From the NCBI GenBank assembly GCA_918807975.1, contig OU964929.1, positions 17,687,197 through 17,751,196 of the forward strand: DNA of 64,000 nucleotides, read 5' to 3'. The notes under the pieces were generated by a model. That model was not told the origin of the DNA. It saw only the letters and a program-made list of their open reading frames with translations, and did not search any database. Positions within the stretch are counted from its first letter, which is position 1. Every line of letters starts with the position of its first letter. Below, piece after piece: positions 12,101 to 27,100 of the stretch. The stretch comes from Aplidium turbinatum (taxonomy: Eukaryota > Chordata > Ascidiacea > Aplousobranchia > Polyclinidae). The position numbers and the translations under genes are program-made.

Positions 12101-15100
12101 CTCAAAGCCCCCAAGAAGGGCTATCAATAATATTCTATCTGAATAAAATATTAAATTTAAATCCGAAATATAAATATGCTTTCACAAAACAACCGTCATT
12201 CAACATGATTGTAGTGATGGAACAACCTCTGGTTCCGGCCCAAACGCCTGCCAAATTCTCAGCTCCGGCTCCGGGCCGGAGGTAATCGTGGCTCTGGTCC
12301 GGAGCGGAGGTATGTGTGCAAGCTGTGTGTGGCTGTGGTCAAGTTCATGACCTTGAATACATCTAATTTTTGGCATCATTGTTGTCCTGTAGTAATGCAA
12401 GAATATACAATGTTGCCTGTCATATTGGTTATAAATGCATAGGTAAGATTGAAAACAGAATCAAGGAAGTCAATACAAAATTTTTTGATATTTAAAAAAA
12501 AATATTACATTGGGTGGATAGAAAACATTGCCAAATTTGAAATCTACCCAAAATTTTACTGCTATGTGGACCACACTCGGTTGGAGCATTGATTGCCTGA
12601 AGTACTGTAGCTTTGCTATAAACAAAGGCCGGAAGCTCCGGCCGGAGTTACAATTTTCTAGCCGAAACATCTTGCCTCCGGGCAAAATGTTACCTCCGGT
12701 GCATCACTACCAACCTGTACCTATATCCACGATGCTTCCCACAATACGTGCAAAACATTTTACAATGTGAAAAGTTTCATTTACCATCGAAATGTGTTCA
12801 CTGTTTTTACACATAACTTTGTCTTCAGGGTGCAGGAGTGTGCTTGGACTGCCCTGCGGGGTCTTCTTGCAGGGATCGCGCTGCTGACCCAGTTCCTTGC
12901 CCCAATTCAGGGGAATTTAGTTTGGCTGGGAATGGAACGTGCTATCCCTGCTATGTTGGTGAGTTGGCCAAAAAAGAATTATGCGGAGTTTTGCTGATAG
13001 TATAAGAAAAATTTATTTTTTTGAAGTTTAAATTCAGTACTTGCTGTGTTATTTTTTGTAAATTTAGTCAAAGTGTGGTTTAGGTTAAAAATTTCAACTA
13101 TTTATTTGTGTTGTTATTTTTAGATGCAAAACAATGCATTGCGATATGCTCATTTTTTCATTGCCTGACTTTTTTACTTTGTGTACAAAGAGTTTTCCAA
13201 GATTTTGTTTACACACCTTGCTGTTTTACTTCCTTGGTTATTTTCTTTGTTGAAGTTACGTCGTTGTTTCAAAGATTATCGGCCAATTGTGGTTCATTGC
13301 GATTACCCAAGATCTTGGCGCCGATTATTGTTATCGTTACCGACGACGCACACTTTTGTTTAGGTGATGTTATTTACAAGTCTCTCGATGTCTCGTTGGT
13401 AAGCTTTTAGATCTTCGCCTGGTTCGTAGCATGGATTAATTTGTTCTGAATCAGCTCAATTGTTCCCTTCTTTACACAGGCTACTCGTGTGCCGACAGAA
13501 GTAGTCCTCCTGTAAAATGCGCATCTGGTACAACAACCAATGGGAATACTGGACAAACGTCATGTGATCCCTGTCCCAGCGGGTCCTCGTGCTCTGACCC
13601 AAGGTTGGTAGGCTATTGGGTTTGTTTTGACAAGGACCGGGTTCTGATGTGCATCTGATACTAGTACTTACCCATTTCTCAGAAATGTCCCAGACAGCAA
13701 AACCCGTCTTTACCAGGGCTGTGGAGTCGGGCGAAAATTATACGACTCCGATTCCTCGATTTATAACTGGCCGACTCCGACTTCAGTGTTGCCAGATTTT
13801 TTTTAAAGTTTTGTCCTGTTTTAATTTTTTTTAAATTTGATTTCTCTTATGTTATAATCGAAATTGAAACAACAACTTTTCTAAAAACTAGCAAGAACAA
13901 ACACTTCTGTTTTCAGATAAAGATTTAGAGCGCAAAATGATGAACAAGAAAAAATATTTTGAAAAAACATTGCAAACAAAAATATTTTTGTTCATCATTT
14001 TGTATCATGCCGGAGTCGTCTTTTTTTAACGAGTTTGGACATGCTAAAATCCTTCCGACTTAATAGCCCTGATTTTTACATTGATGCAACGTCTGCAGAC
14101 GTCTGTCTGTTTGTCTGGGTTGGGTACATGTAATTCTAAAGCACTGTCAATTCATGCTCATGGAATATTTGTGCTGCTCCTTTTAAGAACTGTTTTTGTC
14201 AACACCTGCGGGGCGTCAATGATCACATCTTCAGAGCAGGGTTAGATTAGCAACGATAATTATCCTTAAATTCAGAAATTAACTTTTATCAAACCAGATT
14301 GTTGTTTGTTTGTTTATGTTTTTCTGAGAAAACAAAGGCATTCACCTTTTAACGTGATAAAAAAGCGCTTATTTTGGTCGAAAATGAGGTGCTTCACTTT
14401 TATAGTTTAGGACGTAGTTGTCAGAGCGGTCAGCAATCAATAATCTATCGAAAAATTTGCGGATTTCGGTTGACTTATCCTCTCTTAAAAACGTTTTGTG
14501 TTCTTGCTTCCCCATTTTTAACTTGGACTGTATCAGCTTGTTTTCTTTAGACTGATTACAAGTTGTTTGGTTTGTCTGGCATACAGCTTTTATACCTTTG
14601 AAACGTAAAGCCAAAATAGCTCACAGGAAATATCGTTAAAGGTTCGCATAGACGGCTACCAAGCTTGCTTACAATTGATGCGTCATAATGAACGGACGAA
14701 CACTATGTATGTACTATTATGTATGTAGTACTTTGTATGTACTACTGCGCACTTGGATAAAGGTTACGACTTAAAAGGTTTATTTAATGCGCTGCCACAA
14801 AAAAAGGGGAGAAAAAATATAAATTTTTTTAAGCAAGTTTGACTTTAAATGAACCTAAACGTTTCTTTTAACCATTTCAGCACTGCTCCAGTGCCTTGCC
14901 CTTCTAACCAATACAACCCTGGTGGTGGCTCCTCCTGTGTAGCGTGTCCTGCTGGAGCCAGATGTACTGCTGTATGAACGAGTTCTGACTTTTTTTTTAC
15001 TAACGTTTTAGTTTACTGAATTTTTTTTTAGTGTCAGTGCAGAGCCTATTCGCTTTTAAATGAAATTGATGGTGTAGTTTTTCATTTTGTCGGTTTTGAC

Positions 15101-18100
15101 TTTTTAATATTTCTTCTATCTCTCCTAGCTTTGATGGTGAAAGAGAAAGGTATTACAAAGTCAACACGACATAAGAACTACACTACACTTCCGTTAAAAA
15201 CGAATACCAGCTTTGTCGTAATTGCCTTGATACATTGAAGTTACTTTTTTTAAATTGCTGGAGCATATTCGACACATACATCTGTAAAATTTGACCAAGC
15301 CGTTTTTGTTTTTAATTTATTTTTCTTAAACTTCACTTTTTCATGAGATCTAACACATTGACTGCCAAGCCTATTTTCCAAAAATAGCGCCACAGGCCAG
15401 AAAAAAATAATGCATCGCGTTTTGCATATAGCGTCACCTATATATGGGTGACGCGGCCTGAATGAAACATAGGCCGTCACCCAAATATGGGTGACGCGGC
15501 AGTCAAAGGGTTGTCTTCTTACAATGTAAGTTTTCCTACAATCATTTCAAGAAACCAATACCTGCCATTTGTCTTTGATTAAGGCCATGTTGCATTTAAA
15601 GCGCGATAACATTATATACAAACGATTAGGACGCTGCTATTGCCTGCACCCCTGGCACGTACTCTTTGGTTGGAGAGAGCGTGTGCCACGGATGCCCTGC
15701 TGGAAGTGCGTGTCCTTACACAGATCAATTCACCATCAATGTTTGCCAACCAGGTATCTTATCAGCATCACGTAGAAATATGTAGAAAGAGATCATATGT
15801 AGAAAGAGATCGAAACTTTGAAAAGCTCAACAGCTTGACATCACTTGATAACTTGGCATTGCTATACATTACTTTAAGTTTTATTTTAGTCGTGACTTCG
15901 AGTTCCAGTACTTAATGTATTTTTACTGCGATTTTAAATCACATTTATTGCTATGACATTGCTATATCATTCGCCGACGTTTTTTAAATGTAAAAAACAT
16001 GAGAACCTTCTTCTTTGCATAAACCCTCATTTTCTTCGTCAGTTCAAGAGTTGATGGGCTCTGCTTTTTAGCAACCTCAAGATGGTTTTGATGGCCTAGA
16101 CTAAATGTCATTGCCTGTTTTGAGCAGCTGTTATGTTGGTTGGTAATCCAATGCACGCATACCCCAATAGACTGTGCAGTTGATGGTGTCCGCGTGTTTG
16201 TTTCGTCCGGTGTTAGTTTATACTAATCAAAACCTAGAATTCAGCAGGCTACAATGCAAATATCTGCTAAGTTTGAACATCAGTTTCTTATTGAATCCTG
16301 TCATCAACTCTTTCTGAAATTGAATGATGGTTGCTTTTTTCCATTGACCATAAAACACGAACACATCACCTACCTCATCTTTTACCATAGGAACTTACTC
16401 CTTGGAAAATGCCACATTCTGCACTTTGTGCCCAGCTGGCTTTGAATGTCCGAACACCGACAGTGATACTATGGCTAGTTGCGGCATTGGTTATTATTCC
16501 ATCGGTTCCCAAGAAGCCTGCACAGCTTGCCCTGCTGGCAAAAAGTGTCCACAGCCGGACGGGAGTGAGAATGCGGACTGTTTGTCTGTAAGTTTTGCTG
16601 ACGTTAGCCTTAAAGATATTTAAGCTTTGTTTAATTTCGTTATTATTACCCTAAGCGCTTCTATATTCAAAATTCAAGGTTTCAACCAGCAAATCAGCTT
16701 TTTTGCCTAGATTCAACGTCTGCAAAATCAGTGTAAAAACGATTGAATTGCTAGATGGAGTATTTTCTTCCTTGTGCTTTAACGTTGGGCTACCTGGATG
16801 ATGAAAGGGATTGCTAAGAAAACAATTTAGTAATATTTGTTTGTACACAGCATAAGTACATCTAACCGATCTTAATACATTTATATCACAAAACTACCTT
16901 ATAATTTTTTTTTTTTAAAACTTAAAAAAAAAACCTTATAAAAAAAACTTTTGTAAAAAAAAACCTTATAATAAAAATCTTTTTAAATTTGACTAATCAC
17001 TTTTGGTGTCTGAGAATTTCAACCCAATTTCAGTAACCTTACAAACTTGGTAAGCGTGGTTTGGTGTGTCATGTAGCGTTGATAGCATTGCTTATTTGAC
17101 TTGTCATTTTTAGGGTGAATATTCGTTAGCAAACGCTGATAGCTGCACACCTTGCGACGCCGGGTTTGCATGTCCTTCCACCAGCACCGATACGAAGACA
17201 CCTTGTGACTCTGGTACATTCTCTGGGGGTGGGCAGTCTGTAAGTTCTTGTTGTTGCACAAATTTGTTGCACAATTGTTGTTGGAAAAATTTCGTTACGA
17301 TTGGTTGAGCACACCTGTAGACAGTATTTCTGCTTGGCTTGTAATTACCGGTTTTGTTTCATTTGAAAATACACGTGTTTTATGAAATTTTGATCCATCG
17401 TCAGACGTGTCTTGCCTGTTGTTTTTTTGCCAAGTGAATAATGGTTTTCAACAGATGTAGTGGTGATCTGACGAAAACATTGGATAGACTTGCAATTATT
17501 TTCCGTTATAATTCCATCTACGGACGTCTTCTATAACCTTATAACCAGTCGCCACCAAATATTATGAATTTTTAATAAATTGACACAAATTTTCTTTAAT
17601 GTTCCTGATCGCCGTCAACTATTTCTATAGAAAATTGTTTGGTTGTGTTTGGTTCAATTATCGTTGGCCGTAGTAAATTAATTCATATGAATTACCGAAC
17701 GATGGTAATGTCTTAATTTCAGTGTTCATTATTGTTAAACTCTTGGACACTAACGCATAGCAACAACACCTCTTTCCAACTTGTAGGTATGCACGAAATG
17801 TCCGGCTGGAAGTTATTGCCCCAGAACAGACACATCTGACCCCAGCAACATAATCTCTTGTGATGCTGGCTCGTACAGTGGCGGAGGAAAAGATTCGTGT
17901 ACAGATTGTCCTCCTGGTTATGCCTGTCCGAGTATTTTTACGGCTTTTGTTATCACATGTCCAGCTGGTACTTATTCGGATCCCAAACAGATGGTAATTT
18001 TTTTATGCTTTAGCGTAACATTAGGAGAGAAGAAATTTCGTCAGGTTAATTAAGAAGATGGAATAACTAAAATATTTTTTATACTCCATTACATACATTG

Positions 18101-21100
18101 TTTCTACACTAATCGTGGTTTATGTCGGCTGCGTAGCCGAGTGGTGAGAGCTCTAAAAGACGTCGATTCTACGTTTATCGAGCAGCTGTGCTGTTTGTAG
18201 CAAAATGCATAATGACATGGTGGAAGTTAAACACGAAAATCGCTTTCTTTTTCTTTCTTCCACTAAATTTAAATCCCCTACCACTTGGCAATGGCATAAA
18301 TATACTATTGCAATAATTTTTTTTTTCTATTTGAATAAGGACCTTCTGTATTTTATTTAAATAATTTAAATATTTAAATAATGATAAATACATTCTATTT
18401 GAATAAGGACCTTCTGATGATCCCCCTTTTAGGGTGAAACAGGCTGTCAAGGGTTTAAAGAGTAATAACTATATTTGATTTACTATTGCAATGCAGTATT
18501 TTCAACTGGTTTATCCACTTCAGGCTTGCACTCCCTGCCCACCCGGAGAAAAGTGTCCTGTCACAACATCACCTGGTACAACCTGCGATCCGGGATTCTA
18601 CAGCTTGGGACGACAGATCGAGTGCACTTCGTGCCCGGCAGGATTCCAGTGCGCCGACAAGACCGTTCTGCCTGTAAAATGTGAAGCAGGTAAGTTGTCG
18701 CCTTATCACCACGAATTTTGTGGCTTTTATTCAGGGCGTTGTGAAGACGAGTTGGCAGATGGCTACGTGTTTAGCGTATCCTATAGCACCGAAGATGATG
18801 AAAATAGTTTAGTTTTGGAAACGTTTACTGAACATAAGTTTAGTGTCTACATTATAGGATCTTTTATTTTTGATTAGATTGACCAGAAGTTCTAGCCATT
18901 TTATTTCTAAACTTTCTCTTTGATTGGCTATTTCGAAACGTATCGTTTCTCTGATTGGTTGGTTGGAAACATACCGCTTTTTTGATTGATTGTTTAAACA
19001 ACATGAACTTGAATGTTATCGCTGGGTTCGTTTTTACAGGAAAATATTCAGAAGCGAATCAGGAATCTTGCACAGATTGTGACGCAGGCTATTTGTGTGG
19101 AGAAGGAAGCGATAGTGCCACACCTGAAGAGGGAATATGTCCCATTGGTACGACTTGTGTTTCAAAGAACTACGATAAAGAGCGTTCAAACATTTGAGAA
19201 AAGACATCATAGAAATATTTAGGTTGTTTTTCGGTGATCATGACCGGAAAATACCAAGCACGCCTGTCATGCTTGCTGCTAATAGTGTCGAAAAAAAAAT
19301 ATATATATAGGGAAATGTTCCAGCAGAGAATTGAACGCGCCACCACCAACACACAAAGCATTAATAAATCAATTAATCAATTTTGTTTCATTAATTAAGG
19401 TTGAAAAGTTAGAAAAGATCAGTAGCTTATCACAGTAGGAAAATAGGTTATTTATTGTTGCAGTACAACAAACGAGGTTGTTTCGTGACTGTGTTTTCAA
19501 CATTCTACACTACTGTGACATACCTATAGTGTTTGCTTACCACTGTTTGACTCATCTTCATAGTTACACGTGAAAAGTATACAATAATACTGTTATGATC
19601 AGACGGGGAATCGAACCTAGGCTTACTTTGAACATGGGCACTGGGCAGACCCTGACCAGTCTGCCACGAGCTTTTTGTTGCCATATCAAGGTGTATGTCT
19701 GGTGATTGTAGGTTTCGGAATAAGTGGAAAGACAAGGAAGCCTATCTTTTTAATCGTTAACACTCAGACCTTCCACAAAGTGTCTTACCGAAACGCAACC
19801 GTGCACTTTCATTGGGTGTTGAACCGACGTTCTTCCGAGCACAGGGCTGACGCTTATACCACTCAGCCACATGATTAAACGAGTTCGTCCTGTTCCTTAA
19901 AAGATCATTGATTTATACGAAAGATTACAGTGGATTTAAAAACACTCCAACTCACAGATATTGGTTAAAAATTCCACGTTTATCTGTTTGGTTTGTATTT
20001 AGGATTTTATTGCGTTGAGGGTGCTACCGTCGCTGAACCTTGCCCTGCTGGGAAGTATGGCGCGACTCCTGGGTTAACAGTTGACACAGACTGCTCTGAT
20101 TGTCCAGCAGGTATGGAGTGTATATTAATTTATTTTAAAATAGTTTCATTTGTCTTTATAAATGCCATAGCAATAACGTGAACCTGTTGCTTAAACCCAA
20201 CTGAGCAAATACAATTATCCGAATACTAATCTATTGCATTAAGATGACCACAATTGTTAACTATTTCACATTTGTAGGTTACTTTTGCACAAGTGGCACT
20301 GCTGGTATACCGGCCGTTAGTAGTTCCAGCGGCACCCCTGGAACTCAAAATATATGTCCCGCCGGCCATTACTGTCCCAAAAACACGCAGTCTGCCTTCC
20401 AGTACCCTTGTGATTCCGGTACGTATGGGCCATACGAGGGCCAAGAATCAAAAAGCGTGGCATGCAAAGATTGCCCCATTGGACGATACTGCAACAACGG
20501 TGAGCATGTACAGAAAAAAACTTTTAAATTAAATTTCAAATCATGTCAAAATAAATACTAGTTATGTTCACCTACGTACAGTTGCGTAACTACGTATCAC
20601 AGCTTACGTAGCGTATTTGTATCCATAGTATTCTAATGTAGTATATTCTGATCTTCATTGATCTTAAGATCAAAACAGAATGTCTTACAAAGCATCACGA
20701 ACACACTAAAGTAAAATCTACTCAACATATGTGATAAAAATGTCGCCGTTTCCTTGGTGTATGTCTTTTTTGCGTAAGTTTAAAAGAATTGTTTATTCTG
20801 TTGCAATATTTGTTGAAAGTACTAACTTCTAATTCCTAAACCCAGGTACATCTACCCCCGGTGATCCGTGTCCCAGAGGGTTCTATTGCGACTCCAAGAC
20901 CGGGCAGCGGGGTGAACCAAATGGCCCCCAAGCTTGTCCCGAAGGCACGTACACCGCTGAAGAAGGGGCTAGAAGTAAGTAAAACCCTGGTGCTTGAAGG
21001 AAGAACTTTATTTTTACGTGACATTTTGAATAACTTTCGCATTTTTGCATGTCAGGTGCTCGGCTTTATTCTTTTAAAACCTCCCTCAAATCAATGTAAA

Positions 21101-24100
21101 AGTAATATTACTTTGTTGCATATAAATATGTTATTTATATTTATAATAAGTTCAATAAGTATACTTGGTAGAAACTTCTTTAAAATACGTTACTATTTCT
21201 TACCAGGTATGTCAGATTGCATTGACTGCCCGGCTGGTTACTTCTGTGGTTCTGGCACTTCTAATCCTAACCCTTGTGATCCTGGTACCTTTCAAGATTC
21301 TACACGCCAGCCGTCTATTAGCAGTTGTACTCCTTGCACAGCGGGCCAGGCATGCACCACCACTGCTCTGACCGCCCCTGACAAACCGTGTGCCCCCGGG
21401 TAATGTATATATTCTGCATCAATTTTGAAGTTCATTGTTTTGGATATAATAACTAAACGATTTTTTTTCTGACAATGTTATGCAAAGCACCAGGAGCATA
21501 GTTTGCGTTATGAATGTGGCGACATATGGTAAAATTTTTAGAGTTGATAATGATTATAAAAAACGCAAGTCTTTTAAAAGTTGGTTTATCAATTAAACGC
21601 CTCATGTAATGAATCGAAATAATGGCATTTTTTTCCTGATATTTACAAAAAAAACTATTGTAAGTGTTGACCTATCGTATTAAAATTGGTTTCATGCTGA
21701 TTGATAACGTTTAAATTTATTTTTGTAGTTTAAAAATTTGCGCGCGATAGCGCAACTTTATAACAGTTTGGTCTTTTACTCAAATATAAATTTAATTGTT
21801 TTTTACATCAATTCAACTTCTGCAATGTGAAAGAAATCATTTGCCAGCTTAGCGATTTCTTGAAAAAACAATTGTTTTAAACAAAATCTTTTGCAACCTC
21901 AGTCATTTTTGCCCAAGTGGAACATCAAATAACTTGGACAATGATTGCCCCGCCGGATTCTACACCGACAACTACAATCTGACGTCAGCGGACGAATGTG
22001 ACGTATGCCCGCCAAGGTTTGCTTGTCTTGCTGGTGAGTTGAATTGAAAAAAAGAACAAAATATAATTTTAAGTTTCCCATTTTAACATATCGTTCAAGA
22101 AAAAGACTTATTTGCTGGTTTGACTTTCGTTTTAGGTTTAATTTTTGACTTTGTTGTTGCAAGTAATGTGAAAAACATTATTTTTTATCGTTCAGACCAT
22201 GTCGGGTCGTACCAACCCGATATCAACCCGTATCTTCGATGGGTACAGCTGTGTATAAAAATGTCTTGTAGTTATTAATCTTCTTCTTCTTCATTTGAGC
22301 TAATGCGCCTAAGGGTCTATTGTTTAACCACTTCAGGTGTACAACGTTCCAGGACTACACTGAAAAGCTACCAGATAGCTATAATTAATATCTTTGTTGA
22401 TAAATAATAATCACCATGTCATCATGTATTAATCTCTTTCTATGTACCAAGGCACCGGCGGCACCAACAAAGCCCCTGAGAAATGCGCCCCCGGGTATTT
22501 TTGCAAAAATCAGACCGAATTCCCTGAACAATGGCCTTGTCCAGCCGGGTCCTATTCAAACAAGACCAACCTGGCTACCGAGGATGAGTGCTGGGAGTGC
22601 CCAAGGGGGTTTTGGTGCGAAAGTGGACGTAGCTCACCACAGGGTCCTTGTCCAGCGGGATATTTCTGTCCAGCAGGTAAAATGTTGAAAGCTTGTTATG
22701 ACATGAAACTTGATAACTTGTTTATGACATGAAGTTTTGATCTACTAAATCACTTGATACAAGAACATGCGTCCAATATCGTTTATTATAGACAGGAAAA
22801 TTATTGTTATACCACCGCAAAGAATACAATTCTGAAGCATAAGAAGTTGTCGATATATAAAGCTGTCACATCCTTCAATGTTTTTATTTATTATTTTGTG
22901 GGATTAGTAGCTTGAAGGAGTGACCGGTATCAAACTGCGCATGCGTAGTATCTGACGCTCGACTCAACAACTGTTCTTTTTAGTAAAATTGTGTTGAAAT
23001 TCTTCTGCTTTTATTTTTCATCCAAAACTCCCCCCGTGACCCGTCAAACTAAATGTTATGCCCACCCCTATTTTGTATAACAGATCGAATTTAACGGTTG
23101 CCAGGTGCTGACTAAAGAGGATTATCCCGGACACTAAAACAACTGCTTTTTACATTGATTCAACGCTTGTAGACGTTGAATCAATGTAGAAATCGGATGG
23201 TTTGCTGTCTGTGCATGTGGATTTGAAAACATTTTCAACTTTCTCTACAGGCACAACTTTCAACAAAGAAAATCCTTGCCCATCTGGTTCATTTTCAAAT
23301 GCAACCGGAAATATACGCGAAGAAGATTGCGGCGATTGTGTGCCAGGGGCCTATTGTGGGCCTGGAACCAGTGACCCTCAACTATGCCCCCCGTAAGTAA
23401 TCTACTTTGAATTCTTGTCACGCCACTATACCTCAAGATTTTTGAAAATATTTTCAAAAGCAATGCCCCCCCCGCCAGGTTATTGTTTAGAACTTTAAAC
23501 TTTCGAACCATTGACAACGTTGATGGTTGGAAGTCTCTGTTTGCTTTGTATAAACCAGTTTAAACCAGTATAAACCAGTTTATGTATTTCATTGCTACAC
23601 CAAGATCTATTTTTTCTGTTTTTAACAACTGTTTGATTGACAGCTTCTTGACTATCTTGTCTTTTCCACTTTCAGGGGGACTTATAACAATGCGAGCAGG
23701 TCTGACGGGCTCGAAGACTGCACCCCTTGCCCGGCGGGGTATTATTGCCCAACCAATGGAACAATCGATCCTCTGGCATGCGGGGTTGGAATGTATTCGG
23801 TAAGACTTTTTGTTACGTTTGATTTTGTTCTTTGCATTTCCTTTTTTTTTTTTTTTTATAACTTTTAATTTTGCTTCCGGTGAGATTGTATTCTGGTCAT
23901 CATTGTTGTTGAAACTGGATTTTTCTTTTTTTCATCATCTATTTGTTGTTCGGCGTCCTGGTATTTGCGTTTTTATCGAACCAAAGCACTTTGATTTGAA
24001 ACAATGCGTTTTTTTGTAACTGAAACCAACGGCCACACATACAAATCTAGATCAACATCTTTAAAAGAATTTTATCATAATCAAAAAATAAAGAGCCCAA

Positions 24101-27100
24101 AATGTAGATACCAAACTCATATTCAGCAAACAAACGTTTCGAAACTATACTGTCTTCATCTTCAGTGCTATAAATGTGAAACGTTTGTTTGCTGAACGTG
24201 AGTTTGGTATCTATATTTTGGGCTCTTTATTTTTTGGTTAGATTAACCAGGCGTTCCAATCCTTTTGCTCCCAAATTCTATCATACTTCTGAGATTTAAT
24301 ATATATCTAGACTGATAAGAGGTATTAACGGTAACATTGAAACTACATGAAACCCAACCGCATGTCAACAACCCAAACAGTAAAAGTTATCGTTCTTCCA
24401 TGCTTTGACGTTGAAACGATGTTAAATTGGCAGCTTTTGTTATCTGAGTAATCGATTTGAACTAAAGTTATTTGGCAGACAACAAACCAACCATCGTGTG
24501 AACCTTGCCCTGCCGGTTTCTACTGCGACCTGGTTGACACCTCGGATACTATTTTGCCGGACAAATCCTGTCCTGCTGGTACTTTTTGTGACGTTGGCAC
24601 AGCAAACGCACCGAACTTGTACAACTCATCATGCCCGGCCGGATTTTATTGTTTAAATGGTGACACTGCTTCTAATTCGGCGGTACGTATGCTATTTTCT
24701 GCTTTGGATGTGATATTTTTGTACTTTGGTTGTTCTAGCAGCTACAGTAGCCTACCTTACTGTGGGTAAATTTTGCAGCACTTAGGCAGCATTTCACAGT
24801 GAATGCAATTATGCTTTTTACACTTGTTTATCATCAGTTTTTACACTTTATAGAAAAACATATATTAAATATTTTTAGAGTAAATATTACTTTCTGTTAT
24901 ACAAGAGAAAGTTTCTTAGGTACACTTGCTATTACTCATTTATATGATTTTCATATGCATTGTGCAGAAGATAAACACGAGTAGTTTTGTGTTGTGTTTT
25001 GTTAAAGACGAAAAGTGTTACCATCTTTACAGGATCCCTATCCTACCCCATGCCCCATATCGACATTCAGCGCCAACACCGGTTTAAAAAGTGAATCTGG
25101 CTGCATCCCGTGCACCCCTGGGCATTACTGCGACACCACTAACCTTACGTCCCCGGTATGAAAATATTATTTCTGTGTTTAGTACCTTGAAGACGAGAGC
25201 TAATCTAACTGAAGCTTTGTAAAAACAGTGTTTTGAATTAGTAGCTTTTTGTTGCGGTTTTCTACGAATATTAATATTTTCATTAATCAATCTTTTTCAA
25301 TCGTTTTAGTGCTTTTTGAGTATGACGCGTCGAAATTAGGTTTTTACAATGGTGAACGATATAGTCTAAAAGTTTACAAACTATGGTAGATGGCTCTATG
25401 ATGGAAAAAGTAAACAAAATCATATCTTTGCAGTCGGGACCATGTCCAAACGGGCACTACTGCACTCTCGGAACGGGTCCAGCCACTGAGCACCCATGTC
25501 CAGCTTCCACCTTCCTAAATGGGACAGCAGCCGTGTCATCAGACAGCTGCACGAAGTGTACATCCGGGTATTACTGTCCCAATAATGGAACGGTCAACCC
25601 TATACCTTGCCCGCCGGTAAATGAGCGACGTGTTTATTTTGACTTGCTTCAGTTGATCTTGCTTGCTGTAATACTGGCTAAGAGTATAACACGAACCTGT
25701 AAATAATCAAGCGAATCTCATAAACTGAGTCCATATTTTTGAAACTAAAAATAAAAAAATTACACATTGCAAAATTTATTTGTACTGCAACAACTTTAGC
25801 AAACTTTATTTTTAAAAGCAATCCATCCAAATATGGATCTAATGACTGACAAGAAATAGAAACTGAATCTCAATACATAGGTTTGCATTTTGCATACATA
25901 GATAGAATATTAGGTTTGCAACAAAACTGCGCTTCAGGAAAAACCTAAATATGTTAACAACCCCTTAAAACGATGTTTCTAAAACTGGTTTTGTAATTTT
26001 TTGCTCTGCTTTTTTTCCCCGTCTGTTCACTGTAGTCTGAAGTCCTGATACGTCATCGCCGCCATCACCAGATTTACAGCGGTGATTGAAGATTTAGATT
26101 AAGTGGACGGGATGGCAAGGAAGCCAATCTTCGTGTCCACCTTCAGGCATGTCCTTCCAAAGACACAGCCGCATGCCCACGAGTGGTGTCGAACCGGTGT
26201 CCTTTGGAGTGCGGTACCAGGGCTCTCATCACTCGGCTATGCAGCCGACATGGTTGATGGTGACATAACAGAACGAACATGTACAAAAACTGTTATCGCT
26301 TTCAGGGATCTTACTGCGAGCCTGGGGCCGCTATCCCGGAACCATGTGATGCCGGAACCTATTATAACGGTACGCTTGCTAAAAACTCCTTGGAGTGCAC
26401 GCCATGTACAGGCGGTATGTTTTGCACTGGGAAGCAAAACACAGAACCAACTGGACCATGCAGAGCAGGATATTACTGCACTGAGGGCTCTGACACTTCG
26501 GTAGGTGTTTGATTTGTTTCTTGGGCGATTCTTTTCGAGAGTCTGCACGTGGATGCACTCAACAAGTCAACCGATTTTACATATTATATAAAAAAAACTG
26601 TTGATTTGCTGTCTGGGATCATGCTCGATCGCAAGCTTGAGTACGTCATCAGGCAAATACGTCATCAGAGATTAAACTAGTCTCTTCCTTTTCTTTGAGA
26701 CGAGTCTTTAGGTTTTCATACTTTCGTTGTTTTGTTATATCTTGCTAAACTTGTATGAAATCTGATGAGTTTTTCAATGTTTGTTTGTTTTTAAAGTTAT
26801 ACGTCGCTTACAGTAGTTGCGTGCTACGTTCAAATCTCATAAATCTACGTTACTTTTACGTCGTGTAGTAAGGCATGGTATGTGTCTCAGACGCCGAACC
26901 GTTCAAGCATAGGCGGTGTGTGTCCGATCGGAGGATATTGTCCTGAAGGAAGTCCTCATCCAACGGCGTGCAAACCAGGAAGCTACGTTGACCACGAGAG
27001 TAAGTTTGGTGTTTGTTTGTCAAGCAAACCAGAGAACATTTTCCACCGTGGCTCTGAAGCGAATGTTTAAGTAACTTTTTTTTTGGTCAAGTTTATTTGA

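Noticed and set aside
15250-15480. Minus-strand 76-residue frame
   Set aside because: It overlaps the hairpin-rich TIR element and intron sequence, shows no domain, and its composition follows the palindromes.
20861-21403. 180-residue continuous plus frame read as one large exon
   Set aside because: Its middle part is AT-rich and lacks cysteines. In frame +2 (exon 19) the left part encodes the true module, and splicing 20974 to 21207 restores the pattern.
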